Below are positions 36,701 to 48,700 of a DNA stretch of 64,000 bases, one piece after another. The notes beneath the pieces are model-generated. The model had not been told where the DNA came from. It worked only from the letters and a program-made list of their open reading frames with translations, and did not search any database. How positions within the stretch are numbered: position 1 is the first letter of the stretch; each line of letters begins with the position of its first letter. This DNA is from Sipunculus nudus (lineage: Eukaryota > Annelida > Sipuncula > Golfingiida > Sipunculidae), in assembly GCA_026874595.1 (NCBI GenBank), contig CM049311.1:46999676-47063675 (forward strand), given 5' to 3'. A program made the position numbers and the translations under genes.

Positions 36701-39700
36701 ATACAACAAAGATATCTGAGATGTAAACGTATGCCCAATTTCAGGCTGATATATCAAATCCTTCCTGAGAAATACGCAGGGATATACACTATGCAAAAAT
36801 CATTGTAGGTGGCGACCCCAGTCTTGTGTACGAGAAAGCCACCATGCATGGACATACCTAAATTTCAGGCAGATACATCAAACCTTTCTTGAATCAGGTG
36901 CACTGGGCTGACCAAGCTCAGCTGAGGCATGCAGCTGCCCTAAGTCAAGCGAAGCTAATTGCTGGCTGCAGCTACAGCACTGATTGATCTCTTAACCTGC
37001 ACCAGACTGCAATGACTGAACTCTTGACCTATTGCAAAATCTGATACAGTTGGCAGTCTGCCATAGCTATAACTAGATCCAGACTGACACTTGGTCTGTT
37101 GCCAAATCTGAAATAGTTGGTAGTCTGCCAAGCTATTTATAGATACAGACAAAATTTTGGCATGTTGCAAAAATCTGTTTATTCATACTGAAAGACTTTG
37201 GCAGCAATGTTTTTTTTCAAGCTGTATATTCATAACATTTTTTATCAAAATGTTTAGAATAATAACAGATTCCTATAGAAAGCAAAATCAGAATACAGAT
37301 ATATTTTATTCAAGGATTTATCTTACACATATACTTTTTATGGACCAATTATTTATGTTGTCTTTAAAGCTCTGCTTATATACCCAAAGAGTTTAGTTTT
37401 TTAATACAATAAATCTACTAGCTTTGTTTACCTAAGTATCTCACAGTTCTTCATTGTTAAAGATCCAATAATTCTGCCAAAATCATTTAAGTAAACTTGA
37501 ACAAAGGCCATCTAAGAATCATTTTGTTGCAGAATTGGAAAATACAGTTTTGCAGAAGAAGACTATTGCACCCCTCAGTTTGAAATAGGCTTACTAATGG
37601 CCACAAGACCAACTTCAGCTTTCTATGATTCTACCAAAAATCAATGAACCCAGTCTATTCTTATTAAATTTAAAGAACCCTACCCTAGCTCCTGCTATTC
37701 CTGAGAAATTATGGGTTTATGTACTGATGAATGATGACCCTCATACAAATAAAGGTTGATGCAGATGGTGCCACAAATACCTCAATTTCAAATATGACTC
37801 ATAAGACATTTGCATAAATTTTGGTGATGATATAGCCCCAGCCATTTCTGATGTTGTAATTTTGTATGCTTTTTTTGCCAAAGAATAAGTTCAGGTTCCT
37901 GTAACTCGGCCAAAAATCACTGAACTGGAACCATTCAAACGAATTTGAGAGAGATTTTTCCTGGGATCGTTTCTTTGAAATATTGGACATTTGGCTGAAC
38001 AATTTCAGAGAAGGAGAATTTTAATTTTTTTAGCTTTTTCCCTAAAAAATTTAAGCAAATGCAGATAGCAAAAAAGTAAGCAAAATCTGATAGTTTTTTA
38101 GATTAATGATTTTCTGCATAAAATTTGGTGATGCTAGCTGACCTGCTGTTTTTGAGATAGTATGGGTTAATGTACAGACGCCAGATGAAACCAAACCATT
38201 GCATAAGCTCACAGGTTTGCTCAAAAGGGTCAGGCTTCTCAGGCACTTTTTTTTAAAAAATCCATGCAGAGGGTGACTTTTTATAATCTTTTTTAAAATT
38301 AATTTTCAATAATAAATCTATATGATCAGGGGACAACATCATAAAAACAGCATTCTTTTGCTTAATAGATAAAAATGAAATTTTATCAAAATATGATTAT
38401 TTTATTTTTATTGAAGTAAGTGTCTGAGCAAGTCTGGAGCTTAAATTGGTTGGTTTCTACTGAAAATCAAAATTTATATTTTTGTTAATGCAGGGGATAA
38501 AAACTGTTGTCCATGTTGACAGAGAGACAATTTTTTCACCAAACTTTCTCACTTGTAAATCTTTTTTTTTATGAAAACTGGTTCTTACTAAACCTTAACT
38601 GGTCAACAACAAAATCCACTATACTTGATAAATTCCTACACATCAATCAAAATGTATATAGACCTACAGCACAGAGCCATATTAGAAGAAAATAATAATA
38701 TCAGCTGCAGTATGACACAGATGTTCTACATATCATATTAATAAAGCACATAGTATATACCAAATGACCTACAGACATATTTTTATCTGACACATAATTA
38801 AGCCTGTCCCACTGACCCAGAAGAACAAAGAGAATGCAGGATACATGTTCAACTTTATACAGAGAGCATAAAAGCAAACAAACCAGAATCTAATATCATA
38901 TTGCCAACAAGAAGCTGTGACTTGTGTGACCCTATAATCTGAGGTAATTCCAGGAACACTACAGTCCATGTTGGGTTTACACATAAAGCCATGACACAAT
39001 AATGGTCCATTATGTCATCCTTTTAAAGGGGCCCAATCACCTATCTGATTTTTATTAACTTAAGGTAATTACTTAGAGCTTTTATACAAATAGGCAAGAA
39101 AATATGGACATCACTGCAAACATGCTGCTTGTTTTGCTAATATCAACATGTTTATAATATGTTAGGGCACGCCAAAATAAAACAAATTCAACAAGGGCAT
39201 CTGGTGGCAAGTCAGAAAAGACTTAGATTTGCAAATGGTGTTTTGCAACATGTGAAATTTCTACCTTGGCATATATGCCAAACATGCTGTTGATAAACAA
39301 GTTTATACATCCTTCACGGAGGTGATATAAGAACTTTTCATAACCAGCATTTCCCTCAGATCATTAATATAAACACAGAGGAAGCAAGAAATCACATAAA
39401 TTCTTTTTCAAAAGGAAGGTGATTGGGTACCTTTAAGTTTAGATCCATACTAACAAGTTATTAAGCCCTTAGTGGCTCAATGACCTGTACAAGAACAGAG
39501 TATGCACACTGTATTTATCATAGCCAGAGAGAGACATTGAGAGACAATACAAACTCATTTTGGACAGAACTATATAAAAGAGTGATATGATATGAAATTT
39601 TTTCATTATAATATCCTTAAGATAATATCAAGTTTGGCAAGGCCTGTTCTCAATAGCAGGCACAGAACATTAACATATTGTCATTTCTCATGGTGGCTCT

Positions 39701-42700
39701 TTCTTCCTAAATTTTTTATTAAGAAAGCCCACAATGTTACAGTTAATTAAGTAATTAAAGGTAAGATAAATAACCAGAAATTATCACAGTGTGGTGTAAC
39801 TTCAAGATGGAAACAGAAATATCTACAAATTATATGCTAAATTTCTTATTCTTAAAAAAACTATTAAATGACACTAGACAGTGTTAATCTTTAAAACAGT
39901 TAAATGGTTAAAGAAGTATGACTTATAGCCCCCAATATGGGTTACACCTTAATGGTATATGTGTGAATACAAGATGGTCTACAAGGGGATGTCAGAAGAT
40001 GGCTGAGTGGTTATACAGAACATCTATTCATGTGGACATGGATTAAAGAGCCTGTCATCCATATATATAAAACTGTGTGAATAGTTCATCATGTGTGACC
40101 TCTGATGAAAGGCTCTATGTCCAATGCCATCAGAATCTCAGCTGAGGCATTACAAATACAGTTTCTTTGATGGCCAAATATGGAAATTCTTATATTTAAA
40201 GTTGAAGTACACATCTGGCTTTGACTAAAACAAATTTGCCTTTTAGTTGACTCACTGACTGAAACAGATAATATTCAGTGACCTGATGAATTTAGGTTCT
40301 TCTTTTTATCAGTTAGTGAAAACTAACTCATAGTGCCTCAAGTGTGCATGCCTTCTAGAAAAAATATAAAATTACAGAAAGTTTTGAGCACCGGTGTGAA
40401 AGTCAATCTGTTCAGATTGATTATTAAGTTCTATATATATCAGATCTCTAAACTGATAAAGAAATATGTCACCATTTAGAAAGGATACATGGCATCCATT
40501 ATTCAAATTGTGTTGTCTTAGTAATGCTAGAATTGCTTCATACTGCATGTCAAATAAGGTTGATTTTTTTTTTAATTTTTACATTGTAGGTGGGGGGGGG
40601 TCCCCATCCCCTTCTAACACAAGCATAGCGATTACCCCATGATATGATTGCACAAAAACAACAAAATTTTAAGACCACAATATTATCTGAATCTACAGTA
40701 AATATATACTGGAAGATGAAACAAGCAAGGCACTTTGATGAAATTTTTCCAAAGTTTACATACCCAGACCAAAATCACACAAAGATTATTTAAAGACTGT
40801 TTGTGATTTAATTATGAAACTGTTTGCCATTAAAGCAGAGCTCACTTGTTCATGTTACATAGAGTTTTTGAACACAAGCCTTTCTGTTTTTACCTTACAC
40901 TTACTGTTTCTGTTAATACTGATTTGCAGGAGGAACATCTGGAATAAGGATTGAATGTGGAAAGTCTGTCAGAATGTCAGGACTAGTCCACAGTGCTTTA
41001 CAGACCCTAGAAATAGAAGAATGTGCTTTTGTTAGCAGATTACCAAAGCTATCAAACAGTGCTCCCACTGTACCAGGACAAGATAACACCAGCAGAGCAC
41101 TAAACAAAGGACAGAATGATACAGGACTCACTACAGTGACACCAGAGAGCAGTACCGTGGTCCTGGCAGTGACTGGAGGTGTAAAGGCTGGTTCAGGAGA
41201 TGCAGTCAACACCACAGGCCCAGCTGCAGTCACTTCTAAAGAACAAGGCCTTGATAATGTTTTAGGTGAGACAATATCTTCTAAAACTTGTTAAAAACTT
41301 TAAATTAAAAGAAACATAATATTTTTGTGTGTGTGTGTTAATTCCATTCTCTGATTTGTACATTTTTGTTGGTCTCTGATGGACATGCAGAATCTTACCT
41401 GTTCTCTGTTTCAGTCATCACCATAGCGGCTGTGGTTGGGGGCGTTGTGTTACTCCTGCTTCTTCTGGTCATCTACATTCTTTGTAATGCTGACAGGTGA
41501 GAACACATGTTACCAAACAAAGGATGGCTCATATTCTGTGAAACAAGAAATACAAGATAGCCCTCAAACTCCATCATATGTTCCATATCAGAAACAGACA
41601 TACAGCATTTGTTTAAAAAGAGTTAGTCGATGGCCTGTATATTGCACTGTGAGTTTTGTTAGGATGAAGAGAGTGATTTTTAGATGCTGAGCTATGGCCT
41701 GGAGATGACCTTGAACACTGAGCTCAAGGCTTCCTGGCCTCTTCCCATTCTTCCACCTGTCTTGAGAGGGAGAATTCTGATGATATCAAAATATCTGTAT
41801 CTGAAATTTGATCCTGCCACTTAATTACCATTCATCACACCATGGGGAAATCATAAAATTGGTTAACAAGCTGACTTTTAATGCAGTGTTGAATTAAATC
41901 ATTAACTAATAATGCATTCTCTGAGAGCAGAAAATTTTTATGGATTCCTTTGCAAAAATAATTTTACTATTGGGATTATTTTCAGAAGAATGCAAGAACC
42001 TTAACAGCTCTTTCTGTCTGAAATTTGCAAGGATGTAGGCTAAAGTAATAAATATATAGTTATTATTATATACACCATTTATTACACACCTGACTGCACT
42101 TTAAGTTTACAAGCATGAGTTCTTTCAACTTCTAGGAAATTTTAACATCATGTTCTGCTGATGGAGTAGATACGTAATTGTACACAACAGAAGCTGAGAA
42201 CCTGGATTGTAAGAAAGCTCAGGTGGTTAATGAGGTGTGTAGAGTGTAATAACTGTACTACTATGGTACCTGAGTTAATGATGACAGACCACATATATCA
42301 TCACCCTGCAGTCACTCAGTGTCACCTCACTCTGATTGTTACCCATGAGTGGGCCGGAGGGTCACAGGTATGACCTCTGTGTGAGTCATCGGTGTTATTG
42401 TTAACCTGTAAGGATGGTGACATACCACACCATGAGTCAAACACTCACTATTGTATGCATTCTTAACCTAAACAGGAACTATAGTAATGGCTCTGAAATA
42501 CTACAGACACTAAAAGTGAAGTGCTCATACAAAACAAATCACTGTATGTAGCATATGAACAGAGAAAATGAGAAGTTTTGAAAGCACAGCTTTAAAATAA
42601 ACAAGAAAAGTAACACGTAACAGGTCCCAATATATAATTCAAAATAAAGGTTTTGTATATTTGTGGCTCTGTGTTTGAACAGTCTGGCCGTTGTGAAATT

Positions 42701-45700
42701 TATCATTATGTGCATGGAGACCAATGCTGAAGAGGTTTGATACAAATTTTCTTCATAATCTAAGTAAAATCAAAAGTAAATATTTATCTAAAAGAGCAAT
42801 AAAATATATGTAAATCCTTTGAATGTACCAAAGCATGCATAACTTAAAGAGTAACTTGGGCAGATTACCCAAGACAAGAGGAGCAGTGTTAATCCCGTAT
42901 AGTACTGTTCTGTTGTTGTGCACCACCATGTTTACTCTAACTTAAATGGCAAATATAAATAACTTTTTATGAAATTTCAACATATCATTTGTGGTATTTA
43001 TGGGAACTCCTGCTAATAAAGCACTTTTTATACAAACATTCAGCACTTTGCATTGTGTTATAGGTTCTGCAAGAACAGAAGCAGACAGGCTCATGTGAAA
43101 GCAGAAGAAGAAAAGAAACAAAAACCCCCAACCACTAATGGCACTGTGTCAACTGGGTTTGACCCACCAAAGTTTGAGACCTACATCGATGCTTACAATA
43201 ATGAATCAAGTACTGATGACTTGGATGATAATGTTCTGAACAAAGACACGTAAGTCATACATAATCAATCTACATCCTGTTTTATTTTGGCAAAGACAGA
43301 ATCAGCATACTTTATTTATCACCTTGACCCTGAAATGAACCTGGTGAAAAATCTTCTTACAATCCTCTTTCCTGTACTCAACTGATGACTCTTTGTCCCA
43401 GACCTCTGGGCTATGGCATTGTTTGTAAATTAAATGGCTGTTATTAAACAAAATGTAATGGACCAACAGTTCCTTCCTTGTAAACTTCCTGATTTGCTTG
43501 AAAAATACACAAAAAGATACAGAAAAGTTTTTTTTATCCAATTGAAGGCACAAACCTTTTACCCATCCATTAACTGGCAATATAGAAAGGAGTACTGGTA
43601 AGTACCGTTAATGTTAAAATTTATATTGCTAGTTTCCTAAGTTTTGACTAATGAGCCTTTGCAAAAAAAATAATGAATATGCAGAACTACTGGTCCAAAT
43701 TTGGAAATATTGAACCAAGCAGTTCCGTCACTGTCACAGTTTTGATATGTCTCATCCTCATGCATACCTCATACCACAATTTCATCATACTGAATCAGGT
43801 AGATAAGAGTCCACTGGTCCACACTTTGGTATGCAATTATTATGGTAACAAAAGCACACAGACAAGATTCAGACAACTTAATAAAGGTGGTTTAGTATAT
43901 TTTGGTTCAAATTACCACACACAGGTTGTAGGCACAAGTACAATTCCATTATATGACAACATAGATGACAGCTGAATAGATAACAAAATAAATGTTAGAG
44001 TATTAAAGTTGATCAGAAATATTGATCCATTAAGAAGTATCCTACTATTCTCATTTGAGATTATATTCATTTTTGTTTACAACTTCATATTAATTTTGTT
44101 TATTGCAGTAACTCTCTTATTACAACTTTGTCTTGATACACTGTCATATAAACATACTTTCAAATACATTTTTATGTGACTAATTTTATTTAAATCATTC
44201 ACAAAGGCACATGAATGGAGTGATTCCTCGTGAAATTCAGCTGATAGACAGGGCAATCCAGTCAGAGACGAACCGTTTACCATCATGGGAGAGCGAGACT
44301 GATGATAAGCCTATTCCTCCAGCCTCTGTATCACCACCACCAAAGTCAGACTTCAAAAAGCTTCCTCAACAGGTAGGTCATGTGCATCCTACACAGACTA
44401 CAAATCACCATTTACCTGTACCTCATGATGCTAAACAGGTAGGTCATGTGACCTCCTACACAGACTACAAATCACCATTTACCTGTACCTCATGATGCTC
44501 AACAGGTAGGTCATGTGACGTCCTACACAGACTACAAATCACCATTTACCTGTACCTCATGATGCTCAACAGGTAGGTCATTTGAAGCCCTACACAGACT
44601 ACAAATCACCATTTACCTGTACCTCATGATGATCAACAGGTAGGTCATGTGAAGCCATACACAGACTACAAATCACCATTTACCTGTACCTCATGATGCT
44701 CAACAGGTAGGTCATGTGACGTCCTACAACGACTACAAATCACCATTTACCTGTACCTCATGATGCTCAACAGGTAGGTCATGTGACGTCCTATATAGAC
44801 TACAAATCACCATTTACCTGTACCTCATGATGCTCAACAGGTAGGTCATGTGACGTCCTACACAGACTACAAATCACCATTTACCTGTACCTCATGATGC
44901 TCAACAGGTAGGTCATGTGACCTCCTACACAGACTACAAATCACCATTTACCTGTACCTCATGATGCTAAACAGGTAGGTCATGTGAAGCCCTACACAGA
45001 CTACAAATCACCATTTACCTGTACCTCATGATGCTCAACAGGTAGGTCATGTGACATCCTACACAGACTACAAATCACCATTTACCTGTACCTCATGATG
45101 CTCAACAGGTAGGTCATGTGACCTCCTACACAGACTACAAATCACCATTTACCTGTACCTCATGATGCTCAACAGGTAGGTCATGTGACGTCCTACACAG
45201 ACTACAAATCACCATTTATCTGTACCTCATAATGCTAAACAGGTAGGTCATGTGAAGCCCTACACAGACTACAAATCACCATTTATCTGTACCTCATGAT
45301 GCTCAACAGGTAGGTCAGGTGACATTCTACACAGACCACAAATCACAATTTACCTGTACCTAATGATGCTAAAAAGGTAGGTCATGTGAAGCCCTACTCA
45401 GACTACAAATCACCATTTACCTGTACCTCATGATGCTCAACAGGTAGGTCATGTGAAGCCCTACACAGACTACAAATCACCATTTACCTGTACCTCATGA
45501 TGCTCAACAGGTAGGTCATGTGACATCCTACACAGACTACAAATCACCATTTACCTGTACCTCATGATGCTCAACAGGTAGGTCATGTGACCTCCTACAC
45601 AGACTACAAATCACCATTTACCTGTACCTCATGATGCTCAACAGGTAGGTCATGTGACGTCCTACACAGACTACAAATCACCATTTATCTGTACCTTATA

Positions 45701-48700
45701 ATGCTAAACAGGTAGGTCATGTGAAGCCCTACACAGACTACAAATCACCATTTATCTGTACCTCATGATGCTCAACAGGTAGGTCAGGTGACATTCTACA
45801 CAGACCACAAATCACAATTTACCTGTACCTAATGATGCTAAAAAGGTAGGTCATGTGAAGCCCTACTCAGACTACAAATCACCATTTACTTGTACCTCAT
45901 GATGCTCAACAGGTAGGTCATGTGAAGCCCTACTCAGACTACAAATCACCATTTACCTGTACCTCATGATGATCAACAGGTAGGTCATGTGAAGCCCTAC
46001 ACAGACTACAAATCACCATTTACCTGTACCTCATGATGCTCAACAAGTAGGTCATGTGAAGCCTTACACAGACTACAAATCACCATTTACCTGAACCTCA
46101 TGATGCTCAACAGGTAGGTCATGTGACATCCTACACAGACTAAAAAACACCATTTACCTGTACCTCATGATGCTCAACAGGTAGGTCATGTGACGTCCTA
46201 CAAAGACTACAAATCACCATTTACCTGTACCTCATGATGCTCAACAGGTAGGTCATGTGACGTCCTACACAGACTACAAATCACCATTTACCTGTACCTC
46301 ATGATGCTAAGCAGGTAGGTCATGTGACCTCCTACACAGACTACAAATCACCATTTACCTGTACCTCATGATGCTCAACAGGTAGGTCATGTGAAGCCCT
46401 ACACAGACTACAAATCACCATTTACCTGTACCTCATGATGCTCAACAGGTAGGTCATGTGACGTCCTACACAGACTACAAATCACCATTTACCTGTACCT
46501 CATGATGATCAACAGGTAGGTCATGTGACCTCCTACACAGACTACAAATCACCATTTACCTGTACCTCATGATGCTAAACAGGTAGGTCATGTGAAGCCC
46601 TACACAGACTACAAATCACCATTTACCTGTACCTCATGATGCTCAACAGGTAGGTCAGGTGACATCCTACACAGACTACAAATCACCATTTACCTGTACC
46701 TCATGATGCTAAACAGGTAGGTCATGTGAAGCCCTACACAGACTACAAATCACCATTTACCTGTACCTCATGATGCTCAACAGGTAGGTCATGTGAAGCC
46801 CTACTCAGACTACAAATCACCATTTACCTGTACCTAATGATGCTAAACAGGTAGGTCATGTGAAGCCCTACACAGACTACAAATCACCATTTACCTGTAC
46901 CTCATGATGCTAAACAGGTAGGTCATGTGACCTCCTACACAGACTACAAATCACCATTTACCTGTACCTCATGATGCTAAACAGGTAGGTCATGTGACCT
47001 CCTACACAGACTACAAATCACCATTTACCTGTACCTCATGATGCTCAACAGGTAGGTCATGTGACCTCCTACACAGACTACAAATCACCATTTACCTGTA
47101 CCTCATGATGCTAAACAGGTAGGTCATGTGAAGCCCTACACAGACTACAAATCACCATTTACCTGTACCTCATGATGCTCAACAGGTAGGTCATGTGACG
47201 TCCTACACAGACTACAAATCACCATTTATCTGTACCTCATAATGCTAAACAGGTAGGTCATGTGAAGCCCTACACAGACTACAAATCACCATTTACCTGT
47301 ACCTCATGATGCTCAACAGGTAGGTCATGTGACATCCTACACAGACTACAAATCACCATTTACCTGTACCTCATGATGCTCAACAGGTAGGTCATGTGAC
47401 CTCCTACACAGACTACAAATCACCATTTACCTGTACCTCATGATGCTAAACAGGTAGGTCATGTGAAGCCCTACACAGACTACAAATCACCATTTACCTG
47501 TACCTCATGATGCTCAACAGGTAGGTCATGTGACGTCCTACACAGACTACAAATCACCATTTATCTGTACCTTATAATGCTAAACAGGTAGGTCATGTGA
47601 AGCCCTACACAGACTACAAATCACCATTTACCTGTACCTCATGATGATCAACAGGTAGGTCATGTGAAGCCCTACACAGACTACAAATCACCATTTACCT
47701 GTACCTCATGATGATCAACAGGTAGGTCATGTGACGTCCTACACAGACTACGAATCACCATTTATCTGTACCTCATAATGCTAAACAGGTAGGTCATGTG
47801 AAGCCCTACACAGACTACAAATCACCATTTACCTGTACCTCATGATGCTCAACAAGTAGGTCATGTGAAGCCTTACACAGACTACAAATCACCATTTACC
47901 TGAACCTCATGATGCTCAACAGGTAGGTCATGTGACGTCCTACACAGACTACAAATCACCATTTACCTGAACCTCATGATGCTCAACAGGTAGGTCATGT
48001 GACGTCCTACAAAGACTACAAATCACCATTTACCTGTACCTCATGATGCTCAACAATTAGGTCATGTGAAGCCCTACACAGACTACAAATCACCATTTAC
48101 CTGTACCTCATGATGCTCAACAGGTAGGTCATGTGCATCCTACACAGACTACAAATCACCATTTACCTGTACCTCATGATGCTCAACAGGTAGGTCATGT
48201 GACGTCCTACACAGACTACAAATCACCATTTACCTGTACCTCATGATGCTCAACAGGTAGGTCATGTGCATCCTACACAGACTACAAATCACCATTTACC
48301 TGTACTACATGATCATAGGCACTTAATCCTCTGCTTTTACAGTAGCTTCACTCTGAATATGACCTTTGCTGTTTTGCCTGGGTTACACAGGGCACTTTTT
48401 TTATGCCAGTACTTTTGTCTGTGTAAGAGTACATATTTAGATACTAATGAAAATATATTAACAATTAAACTGTTCAAAGAGGGGTTTTAAAATCATCCTA
48501 CTAAAAAATACAAGTTTGAAAATAAATGACAGTATTTTCCATGCAGTAAAAATTATTAAAACAAAGACTGTTTTTCAGAAACTTAGTCATATTCCATCAT
48601 CACTGTTTGCCTATTTCCAAAGCTACAAGTCCTGATAAACAGTATAGAAATTAAATGCATGTCCATGATATTCATATTAAGTCTTTGTGAGGTAAGGCAG

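Noticed and set aside
40913-41233. 106-codon minus frame over exon 3
   Set aside because: Shadow of the Ser/Thr-rich exon; the + strand frame has matching splice phases.
44361-48312. Array as a CRISPR-like repeat-spacer structure
   Set aside because: The whole 67-bp unit repeats with no unique spacers, and it is in an intron of an animal gene.
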